Positions 7,701 through 15,634 of a DNA stretch of 40,151 nucleotides are shown one piece after another. Under the pieces are notes generated by a model. It saw only the letters and a program-made list of their open reading frames with translations, was not told where the DNA came from and ran no database searches. The translations under genes and the position numbers were made by a program. Source of the stretch: a virus; the IMG/VR virus record IMGVR_UViG_3300044712_002659, positions 1 through 40,151 of that record; one strand, given 5' to 3'. Numbering within the stretch: position 1 is the first letter of the stretch; every line of letters starts with the position of its first letter.

Positions 7701-9515
7701 AATGATGTTGCCGGCAGTAAAGAGGAACCGCTGCACGGGCAGGTCCTCGGGCTTGTCGACGATGCACGTGAACCGGGATCCCCGCTGAATCACGACGCCG
7801 CGGCCGAGCAGGCTTACCGTGTCCAGCGCCTTGCGCATATTGGTGCCGGTGTCGAAATAGATATTGCTGGTCAACCCCTCGGCCGTGCACCAGTCGGCCC
7901 AGGCGGCCAAATCCGCATAGACGATCCTGGCCTTATCTATCGCTCCGCCGTACTCTTCGTTCCGCAGCAGGTCGTACGCGCTCCAGGGGGGCAGATTGGC
8001 CGGCTTGGAAACATCCTGGGCGCCGTCCCATACCGTGACATTGGTGCGCGTCGCCAGGCAGGTAACCGTCGGTATCGCGCCCATCAGCTTGTCCGTGGCG
8101 ACTATCTTCAGGGCCAGGAGCGAAACGCCGGGATAGATGAAATCGTCGTAGAGGATCTCCTGGAGACTCTCCCAATAGACATCGTTCATATAACCGCGGC
8201 CGATGGGGAGGGGGTAAAGCTCCTCGCTCGCCTCCCAATACAACGGTGCCTCCGGTGGCGGCGACTTAACCTCATTTGGGTCCCGCTCGATCGATTTCCA
8301 GGTCGTGCCGCCGTAAAGAACTAACTCGCCGGCACCGTATCCCGGGGAATTATCAGTCCATTCATACAGATGCTGAAATGCCCTGAAGCGGATCGAATAC
8401 TGGCCGGGGGTGAGATTGTCTTTCCTCGCATAGCGGCGAATCGCGCTTTGCTGGTATCCCTCGATGATCAGCGTCGTCCACGGCGTCCACGTCAGATCAC
8501 CCACCCGTTGGTACTGGATTTCGACGCCGACCCGTTGGTCGCGGTAATCTCCGTCGCCGGTAATCCAGGTGAGCCCGGCAGGAAATATGATCGACACGCC
8601 CAGCGCATCGCAGGCGTTCCCGACGGTCTGGCGAGTCGTCCAGGCGTCGGACAGCTTCGCGCCGATGGGCGTTTCGGAGATGGTGTCCAGAAATTCGGGG
8701 ATGGGCTCCTGATCATTGGTCCCCAGGCGGGTCGTGATCACGACGGTGGGGGTTTCGCTCTCTGGGTCATTGTAATCCGCCGCCGGCGTATCGTTGATCT
8801 CCACGGCGGAGATGTCGTCCAAGGCACACCCGGCCACGGCGAACAGGAGGTTGAGCGTCTGCTTATCGCCCTCGGTGGTGATGTATTTCCCGATCCGGGG
8901 CGGCTTCACCCGGTGCACGCCGTGCAATACGGGGAGCGCGCCTCCCTCCACCTCGGGGTTTCCGCTTGCCTGCCAGCCGTAGGTGGGTGAGCCGGCCGGA
9001 GCGTCATCAGGAGTCCCCGGGGGCAGGATGGCATTAATGAGCAGCCCGCCGGCGGTAACCATGCCCATTTGGATGATCATCGACGCCGCTGCGGCGTAAC
9101 CAGTTCCCATCGCAGCTATCTCGGCGGGAACCATCTGCGGGGCGTAAATGGCCGAAACGACTATCACAGCAAGCATGGCGATCGTGGCGAGAGGATTCTT
9201 GCCGCCACGGCCGTTGCCTCCTTGGGGAACAAGTGCGAAGACCAGGGAAGATCCCGGGGGAGGAACCAGGTCCCAGACGGAACCGTCCGGCAGTCGCGAG
9301 TCGTTCGATGCCGGATCGATCAACGTTCCATTGATTGACGCGACGATCTCATACCCGTCGATCGATCGGGGTGTGTGAAATTCCCCCGTCAGGGCGCGGA
9401 TGGACCTGCCATCCCAGGGGAGCGTGCGAATATCCCGGCCACCCGGCTTCAGAGGGTCGAAATAGTCGTACACGCAGGTGAGCCGGATATCTCTGCCGGC
9501 GATCAGTTCGCCCAT
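4722..9515 (-). CDS. Tail tip / central fibre host-specificity protein (lambda gpJ type) with gpI-like N-terminus
   Basis: The 1597-residue protein forms the tail tip and determines adsorption. The first 100 or so residues look like a ubiquitin-like fold (DGYEIVASINGTLIDP). A Gly-rich, strongly hydrophobic stretch follows at about 105-165 (PLATIAMLAVIVVSAIYAPQ). Both are features of lambda tail protein I, which is otherwise missing here. The gpJ body follows from about 175 (YGWQASGNPEVEGGALPVLHG...). Fibronectin type III-like repeats lie around 870-1170. A coiled-coil and DUF1983-like C-terminal part (about 1240-1500, with INGLSAAYTLKLNVNGRIAG and ADKFAI) ends it. The gene overlaps the NlpC/P60 gene upstream by 13 bp. 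Confidence 0.9.
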   Translation of the reverse strand: MGELIAGRDIRLTCVYDYFDPLKPGGRDIRTLPWDGRSIRALTGEFHTPRSIDGYEIVASINGTLIDPASNDSRLPDGSVWDLVPPPGSSLVFALVPQGGNGRGGKNPLATIAMLAVIVVSAIYAPQMVPAEIAAMGTGYAAAASMIIQMGMVTAGGLLINAILPPGTPDDAPAGSPTYGWQASGNPEVEGGALPVLHGVHRVKPPRIGKYITTEGDKQTLNLLFAVAGCALDDISAVEINDTPAADYNDPESETPTVVITTRLGTNDQEPIPEFLDTISETPIGAKLSDAWTTRQTVGNACDALGVSIIFPAGLTWITGDGDYRDQRVGVEIQYQRVGDLTWTPWTTLIIEGYQQSAIRRYARKDNLTPGQYSIRFRAFQHLYEWTDNSPGYGAGELVLYGGTTWKSIERDPNEVKSPPPEAPLYWEASEELYPLPIGRGYMNDVYWESLQEILYDDFIYPGVSLLALKIVATDKLMGAIPTVTCLATRTNVTVWDGAQDVSKPANLPPWSAYDLLRNEEYGGAIDKARIVYADLAAWADWCTAEGLTSNIYFDTGTNMRKALDTVSLLGRGVVIQRGSRFTCIVDKPEDLPVQRFLFTAGNIIRDSFQIDWLPYEGRANAIEVTYYDAEQNYSRQSVLLTSHDFETTDRPAEPTALNLVGCTSRPMAIRHGTAQLKRNRYLTMMPSWTAAVDSLGCMPGDVVEVAHDRPQWGISGRAVSAAASAITLDRPVTLEPGTTYMVTVLHAADDSREERYVETVEESTTTAVLTLTEAWTTIPAKYDQYSFGEEGRVTQLVRIGRITRSQQMRRRITALEYIDAAYDDDATIGIYVPTGAGIDVANLQVMEIYKYNPSGIGFAVASLTWRGQALQWQVFYRTGGATPGPWILAGRTTYPSYEIAGLIAGRTYDFTATSTGKIDPNQIVSLAFSGAPGGPAVPGSFTASLVGQFIELAWPASLDTAVKGYSVYLGEEALVTNYQGNKYIYRGTLTAGEYNFTLKAVDAYGQESEATAAASITILVPSTPGPAVVAAGELAVVSWASCKTSLAIDHYEVNTVAVGNSLKYSERITWTEKEFSVVAVDVAGNTSAAGAATLTLSTIPTGTGITATGLTYAIRLDLTFEMFAGFDAVEIWAASVNNRANAVKVGESAAPVWTHNGLPLIATRYYWIRIRDKFGSYGAWYPESATAGVSGSTSTDPTGYLTILIGSITDSQLFADLHERIGTIDTRIPDALLNLVLVGDKARTEDRSNRAGIAHAEFLLAEHATDLEAEASARLSLAAAIIGEDGTAETAGIIYEERLVRVTAEGALASSISALQTAVGNNTAAIQNEAYTRADHDGAIAGNVSTLSTTVGGHTATISAHTSSINGLSAAYTLKLNVNGRIAGFGLALSEGAPSEFIILADKFAIVSPNDNDKTAVPFVVGNVNGVSTVGITGNAIIDGSLLARNVGANEIIANVANIKDAIVETAKIKDLNVTTLKIADNAVTIPVSAYTADGVSASSNVETTIQSVGITTTGSPVFINFSFGFGTLVHAARVSVYRDSTEIYAFELNIASPLFSANCADTPSAAAHTYYLKITDFSGSNIAYYRSLSVLAVKK

Positions 9516-9904
9516 CGATAATACCCCCTGATCTTCCTGCCCCAGAAGCGGTCGTCGGTACGAAACAGACTGGAGTTGAGCTTGTTGATCGTGTGCAAGA
9601 CACGGCCGGCGCCGATGTAGACGCCCAGGTGCGTAATCGCCTGGGGAAGATCCGGATCGATGGCCATCGCCACGACGCAGCCTGGAACGGGGGCATCGAT
9701 CTTCTCCCAGCGGCCCGTCCGCGTCTCCCCGGAGAATCGGGCATCGATCTCGATGGCGTCGTACACGGCTTGCGGAAAATCCGGAACATCCAGGCCGAAA
9801 CGCTTCAGCACCTCCCGGCAGAGCCCCCAGCAGTCCAATCCGATCGCCGGATTGCGGCCGTTCTGCAAAAAGGGGATCCCGATCAAATCGCGCAGCTCAG
9901 GCAA
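9503..9904 (-). CDS. NlpC/P60-type tail tip cysteine peptidase (lambda gpK-like)
   Basis: This is a 133-residue cysteine hydrolase expected to cut peptidoglycan peptide cross-links during DNA entry. The catalytic Cys is at residue 25 in IGLDCWGLC, the His is at 92 in THLGVYIG, and a further His is at 104 (VLHT), matching the NlpC/P60 triad order. It lacks the N-terminal JAB domain of full-length lambda K, so only the NlpC half is present. It sits between the L-like and J-like genes, the lambda position. Overlaps with both neighbours (13 bp with J, 8 bp with L) point to coupled translation. Confidence 0.88.
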   Translation of the reverse strand: MPELRDLIGIPFLQNGRNPAIGLDCWGLCREVLKRFGLDVPDFPQAVYDAIEIDARFSGETRTGRWEKIDAPVPGCVVAMAIDPDLPQAITHLGVYIGAGRVLHTINKLNSSLFRTDDRFWGRKIRGYYRWAN

Positions 9905-10544
9905 CGGTCAACCCTCCCGCTCCCATGCCGGGGAACCCTCCGAAGCGGGGCGAATTCGCGAGCTCGCGGCACCGGGTCAACGTCCGGTCGCAGATGATCT
10001 CGACGCCGGCGTAGCCACAGCGTGTCCCCTTGAATTTTTTGTACCGGCAGATGTTCCGGTGCATGCGGTCAAAGGGGAATCGGCGGTTGAACGGGTTCGA
10101 GGCGCCCAGGGTGAAGGTGACCCACTGCGGCCCGGAGCTGGGCTTGATTAGCTCGAAGATATGTTCCACTTCCGGCGAGATGTTTGGGTTGTCAGCAACC
10201 GCCGCCGTATTGACGACATAGATATTGACGACGATCGGCAAGTACCCGTTGTTCTTGCACCAGGCATCGTAATCCGAGATGTAAAGCTCCATCGCCCGCG
10301 ACGCATTGGAGACGCGGATGACCACCTGGGGGACCTCGCCCTTGTCGGTATCCCCCACCTCATCGAGCTCGAAGGGGAACGCCGCCCACGTCTCGCCGGC
10401 CCAGCTCAGATCCTGATTGTCCCGGACGACCCGGAGAGGATCCACGAGGCCGGGGATCGTGATCTTGAGGCAGATGACGAACTGGCTTTCCCGGGCGATC
10501 TTGTTCTTTTCCTCGATTGCGATCGATGAGAGGGGAAGAGGCAT
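9897..10544 (-). CDS. Tail tip protein, lambda gpL type with four-Cys Fe-S-like motif
   Basis: This 215-residue minor tail protein is part of the distal tail complex. The C-terminal domain carries four cysteines at residues 166 (NICRYKKF), 176 (TRCGYAG), 185 (IICDRT) and 192 (TRCREL). That is the arrangement that binds an iron-sulfur cluster in lambda gpL-related proteins. The N-terminal part is beta-rich. Its position between the M-like and K-like genes matches lambda. It overlaps the K-like start by 8 bp. Cluster binding is family knowledge, not shown by the sequence alone. Confidence 0.85.
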   Translation of the reverse strand: MPLPLSSIAIEEKNKIARESQFVICLKITIPGLVDPLRVVRDNQDLSWAGETWAAFPFELDEVGDTDKGEVPQVVIRVSNASRAMELYISDYDAWCKNNGYLPIVVNIYVVNTAAVADNPNISPEVEHIFELIKPSSGPQWVTFTLGASNPFNRRFPFDRMHRNICRYKKFKGTRCGYAGVEIICDRTLTRCRELANSPRFGGFPGMGAGGLTVA

Positions 10545-10886
10545 TTAGACCTCCTCGATGGGGCACTGGACGTTGCTTCTATAGCCCACTGGACCCCACT
10601 TTGATTTGATCGAGTTTGCCGAGAAGACGCACACATGCGATGTAGCGGCGATAGGGTGGGGGTACGTGAAGGCGGACCCCTGGTTTGCGGCGAAAAATGC
10701 CAGGAGGATCTGATACTCGGCTTCCGGCATGAGGTTCCAGCCCAGAGGAAATTTGCTCCGCCCGCGGGAAGCGGCAGGGCCGGTCTGGACGTAGTTCGCC
10801 TCGAATTCATCCTTGATCTGCGGCTTGTAGTATTCCTCCTCGCAGTCCCAGTCGGGCAGGGAAATATTTGAGGGCCAGGCGTTCAT
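10545..10886 (-). CDS. Tail tip protein, lambda gpM-like
   Basis: The 113-residue protein contains the F(T)YPHP segment (about 73-77) and a closing beta strand before VQCPIEEV, a layout typical of small siphovirus tail-tip proteins next to the tape measure gene. Its length is close to lambda gpM (about 109). It begins inside the last codons of the tape-measure gene (4-bp overlap) and ends directly against the L-like start. The role in the distal tail is inferred from order and resemblance. Confidence 0.75.
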   Translation of the reverse strand: MNAWPSNISLPDWDCEEEYYKPQIKDEFEANYVQTGPAASRGRSKFPLGWNLMPEAEYQILLAFFAANQGSAFTYPHPIAATSHVCVFSANSIKSKWGPVGYRSNVQCPIEEV

Positions 10887-13324
10887 CTTCCGAATGCCTC
10901 CCGCATACCGAATTTATTATGCTCTATCGCGTCGAGTACGAAGCTGACGACCATCTCCTGGGCATCGAACCGGACCTCCGGCGCCGAGGCTGAAACCTTC
11001 GCCCCGCTTTTGTCGATGACCTCGATCCGGACCGACTGAGGCGCTCCATTCCCGCCTCCGTACTGGCTTGCCATCTTGAAGAAGTCCCTGCGCTGGCCGG
11101 GGGTCATGGTGGACTCGTCGTCCGTGGTGACCGTGAGCCGCTCCCCGGGGCCGATGCCTTTATGATTCCGCGGCAGCATGTCGAGATTGGGAATGATTCG
11201 GTAGAAGGTCGGCTCGTTCCCCATGCCGCCGGTATGCATGCCGAACGCAGTCGTGCCACCTGCGCCGACATGGGCGGGTGCGCCGGTATTCATGCCGGCG
11301 CCGAACAGGCCGCCCCAGTTGATGTTGCCTGCCGCGTTCGCCAGCGGTCCGGTGATCTGTGCCTGGATCATGATCCGGATCATATCCCGGATGATGGAGT
11401 TGGCCAGGTCGGCAAAATTGAGCTTCCCCGTCATGACGAAATCGGTCAGGGCATCGGTCATGCCGCTGAATGCTTTCGTGATAGCATCATACAACTGTTT
11501 TCCGGTGTTCATCGCCTCGTTGGCGACGTCCTTCAAACCGAGGCTCATAGCGCCGAAGGGATTCTGCATGGCGATCTCGCGGCTCAGATCGGCAATCGCC
11601 TTGAGCGTGCCTATAACCTTGTCATTTTGCGCATTCCACCCGGCGGCATCCTTGTGCTGGTCGAGCCCGGCCAGGGTCTGTTCCTGGCTTGCCAGGAGTT
11701 CCTTCTGCAGGCGTATCCGCTCCGTGAGGGTCTCGCTATGCGCCCTGCCGAGCTTCTCGGCTACGTCAAGCTCTGCGAGCTGGCCGTTGATCTCTGCTTC
11801 GCGCGCCGCCTTTAATTCGGCGGGCATCTTCTTCAGGTATTCGGCGTTTTCCTTTTCCCGGAGGTCAAAGAGCTCCATCTCTTTGAGATACACTTCCTCG
11901 TCCTGCTTTTTCTTATCCTTTGCCCGTTTGGCAAAGAACTTGTCCTCCTCTTCCGTACGTTTCTCATTTATATCGTTGATCTTGTCCCAGAGCTTTACGA
12001 GCATCTCGGTCCGCTCTTTATTGGCCTTTTTAAGCTCCGCTTCATCCGGGGCCGGAGGATTGCCCTGCCAATCAGGTTTTTTACCGCCGCCGATCTCGCG
12101 GTAATACCGGAGGAGTTGCTGCGTGGCTTCATCGGGATTGCCCACATTGATTAGCGTCTGTTCAAAGGGCTTTTTCCCTTTTGAGGCCGCCTCCCTCATC
12201 TGTTGATCGATGTCCGGGGTGACCGGTTTCCAGCCTGCAACTCCCATCGCCATATCCTGCAGGGCTTTCTCAGAGGCCATATATCGCTGGCGAAACATAT
12301 CGTTCATCTTGCTGTCGCCCTTGAACATGGCCATAGTACCGCCGATTCTATCAAGGAGCATACCCATACGATACATCTCAGCCACGATATCCCGCAGACC
12401 GTCGCGGAAGGAGTTGACGCCGCTCAAAAATTCCGGGTTCCACTTGATGGACTTCGTTTTCTCGTCAATCGTCACGATCGAATTGGTGAGGATGGTCAAT
12501 TCATACTTCAGCGCCTCGAAGAGTGGCTCACCCGCCTTACCAAGGGCCTGCAGGACAATATCCTTTGTATTCGACCAGAGACCCGCCCAGGTCTTCTGCG
12601 ATTCAATGCCGGCGACCTGATAGGCGGAGAGCTTCTCCATCAGGAAATTGAATAGCCCATTCGCATTGCCCTTGTACTGATTAATATCCTCGTTTCGGAG
12701 GCCGAGGACCGTGGCGATCCGGCTGTTCCTCGGGTCGATCGCGCCGGTCAGGAGCGACCGCGTCTCCTCCCCGAGCTGATTCATCTGGAGGCCGATCGCA
12801 CCGGCCGCCTGGACCATCGCAACGGTGAATTCCTTGACCTGGTTTCGGTTGAACCCCTTGGCCAAGGCAACGGGGAGGGTGACCTGGTAGGCGACGATCA
12901 GTTGATCGAGGGTGGCGATGGTTTGGAGATTGGCGTACTGGAGCTCCCCGATGATATCCTTAGCATCGCCCTGGGCGGCCTTGAGGGCGTCCTGTGCTGC
13001 CAGGGCCTTGCCGCTCATGGCATCGATGTATTTTCCGCCCGTCATGTAGGCTGATGCGATGCCCAGAGTCGCTGTTTCAATCTGCGCGAGGTAGGAGATG
13101 GCCGATCGCGCCGCCATGCCGACGCCGGCAACCGCCGCCGTCAGCGAGATATAACGGGCAATCAGGCTCCCGATCCCGGCATCCAGATTCTTGGATTTCG
13201 CATGCAGTTCATCCGTCTCGCCCTGGGCATCTTTCAAATGCCGTTTGAGATCGTTGAACGCTGCGTCGGTCCGGCTGAGCGCCTCGATGACCAGTTGAAG
13301 TTTTATTTCGCTATTTCCGGCCAT
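10883..13324 (-). CDS. Tail tape measure protein (lambda gpH type)
   Basis: The protein sets tail length and passes into the host envelope at infection. Its 813 residues show an N-terminal coiled region, hydrophobic stretches at about 50-95 (LTAAVAGVGMAARSAISYLA), a long charged coiled coil at about 430-570, and the conserved lambda-H type C-terminal block near 620-660 (QLYDAITKAFSGMTDALTDF, then NFADLANSIIRDMIRIMIQA). The ATG is 9 bp after the stop of the frameshifted chaperone frame and is preceded by GGAAAGGAA. The length predicts a tail of roughly 120 nm by the usual 1.5 angstrom per residue rule. Confidence 0.92.
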   Translation of the reverse strand: MAGNSEIKLQLVIEALSRTDAAFNDLKRHLKDAQGETDELHAKSKNLDAGIGSLIARYISLTAAVAGVGMAARSAISYLAQIETATLGIASAYMTGGKYIDAMSGKALAAQDALKAAQGDAKDIIGELQYANLQTIATLDQLIVAYQVTLPVALAKGFNRNQVKEFTVAMVQAAGAIGLQMNQLGEETRSLLTGAIDPRNSRIATVLGLRNEDINQYKGNANGLFNFLMEKLSAYQVAGIESQKTWAGLWSNTKDIVLQALGKAGEPLFEALKYELTILTNSIVTIDEKTKSIKWNPEFLSGVNSFRDGLRDIVAEMYRMGMLLDRIGGTMAMFKGDSKMNDMFRQRYMASEKALQDMAMGVAGWKPVTPDIDQQMREAASKGKKPFEQTLINVGNPDEATQQLLRYYREIGGGKKPDWQGNPPAPDEAELKKANKERTEMLVKLWDKINDINEKRTEEEDKFFAKRAKDKKKQDEEVYLKEMELFDLREKENAEYLKKMPAELKAAREAEINGQLAELDVAEKLGRAHSETLTERIRLQKELLASQEQTLAGLDQHKDAAGWNAQNDKVIGTLKAIADLSREIAMQNPFGAMSLGLKDVANEAMNTGKQLYDAITKAFSGMTDALTDFVMTGKLNFADLANSIIRDMIRIMIQAQITGPLANAAGNINWGGLFGAGMNTGAPAHVGAGGTTAFGMHTGGMGNEPTFYRIIPNLDMLPRNHKGIGPGERLTVTTDDESTMTPGQRRDFFKMASQYGGGNGAPQSVRIEVIDKSGAKVSASAPEVRFDAQEMVVSFVLDAIEHNKFGMREAFGR

Positions 13325-13333
13325 GACGGGGGA

Positions 13334-13977
13334 TCATTTCCTTTCCTGCACGGTGATCTTCCGGTTGCACGTCTCGCAGTGGTCTTTTTTCAACTCCCGG
13401 CAGACCCGGCAGTATTCCGCAACCGGCGACGCAGTCGTTTTCGACCCCACACCGAGGAGGGAGATCACTGCTTCCCGAAGGACGAGATCTCGCTGTCGGT
13501 ATTCGCTCCAGGGTCTGCACTCGGCAAGGGTGAATCCCCAGAGGATTCTATCCCGGCGGCTGATGTCTCCCCCGGCGAGGAGGATGCAGAGGGCTTCGAT
13601 TTCATCTCCTTTTTCCCCATCGTGGCGCTGATCTTTCCCGCTGCCTGCGTCAGCTTGTCCAACAACAAAGGCAGAGGGTTGCAGGAAAAAAAATCCTCGA
13701 TCACCTGCGCCGTCTGCTCGAGCGTGATCGAAAACTCCAGCTCGGCGGCCAGGGCTTCGAGGTCCTTGTCCCTCGGGCTTTTGCCCTCCTCTGTCAGGAC
13801 AACCGCCAGGACGCCGGGGAGATGAGGGCCAAGCGCCTCGATGAGGGACCGGATCTCCAGGTCGCCGGGGAGCTTAATAAAGCGAACGACCCCCAGGAGC
13901 TGGCGCGTCTGACCCAGGACGAGGGTCCGCTGGACGTATGTCTTGCCGCCGATTTCGTATTTCATTTCACTGCCCAT
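13334..13977 (-). CDS. Tail assembly chaperone, frameshifted long form (lambda gpG-T-like)
   Basis: If ribosomes slip back one base at 13609-13618, translation continues in the -1 frame to a stop at 13334-13336, giving about 214 residues. The second frame has no stop codon, high third-position GC and a sensible protein: after the slip site GDEIEALCILLAGG, then ILWGFTLAECRPWSEYRQRD, then a CRVC-x7-CETC zinc-knuckle-like end. It finishes 9 bp before the tape measure ATG, just as the lambda T frame does. There is no credible separate start codon for it. The two-frame arrangement is known for long-tailed phages. Here it is inferred from sequence only. Confidence 0.8.
13465..13977 (-). CDS. Tail assembly chaperone, short form (lambda gpG-like)
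   Basis: The 170-residue protein is the normal-frame product. Its N-terminal part (MGSEMKYEIGGKTYVQRTLVLG) and the helix-rich middle (LEFSITLEQTAQVIEDFF) look like tail chaperones that coat the tape measure before tube assembly. The C-terminal 50 residues after the slip site are low-complexity (Ser, Pro, Ala, Glu), as expected for a tail read in a frame not under strong constraint. It lies between the tube protein and the tape measure, the lambda G position. AAAGGAGAGCTAC precedes the ATG. Confidence 0.82.
   Translation of the reverse strand: MGSEMKYEIGGKTYVQRTLVLGQTRQLLGVVRFIKLPGDLEIRSLIEALGPHLPGVLAVVLTEEGKSPRDKDLEALAAELEFSITLEQTAQVIEDFFSCNPLPLLLDKLTQAAGKISATMGKKEMKSKPSASSSPGETSAAGIESSGDSPLPSADPGANTDSEISSFGKQ
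13609..13618 (-). promoter_or_regulatory. Probable -1 ribosomal frameshift site in the tail chaperone gene
   Basis: Read on the minus strand the bases are GGGGAAAAAG, with normal-frame codons ATG GGG AAA AAG. After a one-base backward slip a GGG-decoding tRNA re-pairs fully with the preceding G run and a lysine tRNA re-pairs on the A run. Upstream of the site only the normal frame shows coding-like third positions. Downstream the -1 frame does, which places the switch here. Confidence 0.7.
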
Positions 13978-13999
13978 GTAGCTCTCCTTTTCTGATGTC

Positions 14000-14968
14000 T
14001 TAGAACGTCGCGATCGGGCTCAGGAGCACCATCCGGAGAGCGGAGGCGTCCACGTCCACGTTCAGATATGCCTCAAACGGCAGCTCCACCAGGAGGCCCG
14101 CAGGCCCCGCGATCACCGGCGAGTTGGGGCTGAACTTCATCTCATCCATGTAGAAGCTCAGCTTCTCGTTGCCGGCGGAGGCGCCCGTGCCGGCGCCCTT
14201 GGTGAAGTGAAGCGCCAGCGCCGTCTCGGTGTTGGCCACGGCCAAGGCGTAAAGGACGTCGTCCTCGAAGAGCACCTTCACGTTGCCGCTTACCTTTGCC
14301 GTGCCAGGGGGAAGGCTACGGCGCTGCCCGGTCCCGTCCATGACGTAAGTGTTCCCGTCCAGGCCGTTCTCCAAGGAGAGATCGATCGAGGTGGCGATCG
14401 CCAGGGGGTTACCCCCCTGCAAGAGGGATCCCTCGAAGCCGTCGAACGGGGTGTGGCCGTTGTCGGTCGCCGTGGCATCGAAGGTCGCCAGACCGATGGT
14501 CTCCTTCGCCCCCATAAGGGAGGTGGAACTGTCGACCGGCCCCTCCGTTTTTGCAGAGAGTTTGAAACTGTTCACCTTGCAGCCGTTGTAGAGGAGGTAT
14601 TTGGGCGTGGCCAGATCGGTGAACTGTTTCTCGACGCACATGCCCACGGGAAGCGGCGCGATCTTGTACGTGTGGGTGTATGGCGCAGGTCCCCCGGCCA
14701 CGCCGTAGCCCCCGAAGATGTGCTTGAAGAACTTCCCATATTGCGGGGAGAGCTCGAAGTTGATGTCCCCGGCGACGTTCATGTTTCCCCGGACCGGGGC
14801 CTGGGGGTTGCGGTTCGACCGGATGGTCCGCGACGAGCTCAAATTCCGGGAAAGCCGCAGGGATTCGGAGACGAACGGCAGGACGTGGGCGTCCTCAGCC
14901 TCCGGGGTTGTCTTGTACACGGTCTCCGTGTCGAAAATCATGACTGCATTGGCGCCTGATTGCTGCAT
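14000..14968 (-). CDS. Major tail tube protein
   Basis: The 322-residue protein is predicted to form the stacked rings of the tail tube. It is beta-rich. It carries a segment common to long tail-tube proteins of Mu-like siphophages: an N-terminal plug-type region (SLRLSRNLSSSRTIRSNRNP), then VAGDINFELSPQYGKFFKHI and later SIDLSLENGL. It precedes the chaperone gene by 22 bp, the standard position. The length is greater than lambda gpV, consistent with an extra surface domain. The start is preceded by a GGAGGAATAAGCC ribosome site. Confidence 0.82.
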   Translation of the reverse strand: MQQSGANAVMIFDTETVYKTTPEAEDAHVLPFVSESLRLSRNLSSSRTIRSNRNPQAPVRGNMNVAGDINFELSPQYGKFFKHIFGGYGVAGGPAPYTHTYKIAPLPVGMCVEKQFTDLATPKYLLYNGCKVNSFKLSAKTEGPVDSSTSLMGAKETIGLATFDATATDNGHTPFDGFEGSLLQGGNPLAIATSIDLSLENGLDGNTYVMDGTGQRRSLPPGTAKVSGNVKVLFEDDVLYALAVANTETALALHFTKGAGTGASAGNEKLSFYMDEMKFSPNSPVIAGPAGLLVELPFEAYLNVDVDASALRMVLLSPIATF

Positions 14969-14971
14969 GGC

Positions 14972-15175
14972 TTATTCCTCCTTCCGATTGCGCCTCGAGG
15001 CGGCGGGCGGACCCGGCACCTCCGGCGGATCTTCCTTGAACTCCTTCAGGCGGCCTTTCCGCAGCAGGATCGCCGCCAGGTCGTCCGAAACCTCCCGCGG
15101 GACGCCGAGCCTGAACTCGCCGGCAACCCCGCAGGTCATGATTTCCGGGCCTTCGGTGTAATACAGTTTCTTCAT
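14972..15175 (-). CDS. Small phage protein upstream of tail tube gene
   Basis: The 67-residue protein begins MKKLYYTEGPEIMTCGVAGE and ends with a Pro-rich, basic tail (PPAASRRNRKEE). It follows the gp37-like gene by 9 bp, with GGAGGAACC before the ATG, and its stop is 3 bp before the tube start. It has no recognisable domain. The place between head-tail joining and tube genes suggests a minor connector role, which is unproven. Confidence 0.6.
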   Translation of the reverse strand: MKKLYYTEGPEIMTCGVAGEFRLGVPREVSDDLAAILLRKGRLKEFKEDPPEVPGPPAASRRNRKEE

Positions 15176-15184
15176 GGTTCCTCC

Positions 15185-15634
15185 TTACGGTTCCGGAGCC
15201 GGCGGCGCCGGCTCCGACGCGATTATGTTCGTCTTCAATCGATAGCCGAGGCCGTAAACCAACAGTCCGCCCTCAGCGAGAATCAGGTCTTCCTTCGTCG
15301 GCCAGAGATACCCGTAAGGGTTGATCTTGTGGCCGATCAAATATGACCTGACGGTTTCGATGATCGTATAGCAGGCGGCGGCTCCGGCCTCGCGGGACTT
15401 CGCGTTTTTAGCGATCAGGACGACGAGAAAGTCCATCGTGTGATCCGCCCGGTTCAGCCCTATGACGGACTTTTCGGCGAAGTCCGCACCCTGGTAGATG
15501 ACAAAGAGCGCGGGAAGGCGCTGGGGCGTCTTGAGCAGTTCATCAATATCGCCCTGCCAAACGCCGGCCCGTCCGCCGACTGCTTCGATCAGAATCAAGT
15601 GATCGATGATGTCGTCCTGAATTGTCTCGATCAT
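15185..15634 (-). CDS. Mu gp37-like protein (DUF1834)
   Basis: This is a 149-residue protein. It begins MIETIQDDIIDHLILIEAVG, then carries LPALFVIYQGADFAE and LVVLIAKNAKSREAGAAACY, which match the layout of the DUF1834 family (Mu gp37). This family sits after gp36 in Mu-like phages and is thought to act in head-tail joining. The gene directly abuts the gp36-like stop. The C-terminus is short and Pro-rich (EPAPPAPEP). Confidence 0.8.
   Translation of the reverse strand: MIETIQDDIIDHLILIEAVGGRAGVWQGDIDELLKTPQRLPALFVIYQGADFAEKSVIGLNRADHTMDFLVVLIAKNAKSREAGAAACYTIIETVRSYLIGHKINPYGYLWPTKEDLILAEGGLLVYGLGYRLKTNIIASEPAPPAPEP

Noticed and set aside
13686-13694. A run of eight T on the minus strand with a perfect T TTT TTT slip heptamer in the chaperone gene
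   Set aside because: The -1 frame is open here too, but between this run and 13618 the normal frame has the better third-position GC and a sensible helix, so the switch is placed at the G4A5G site. A minor use cannot be excluded.
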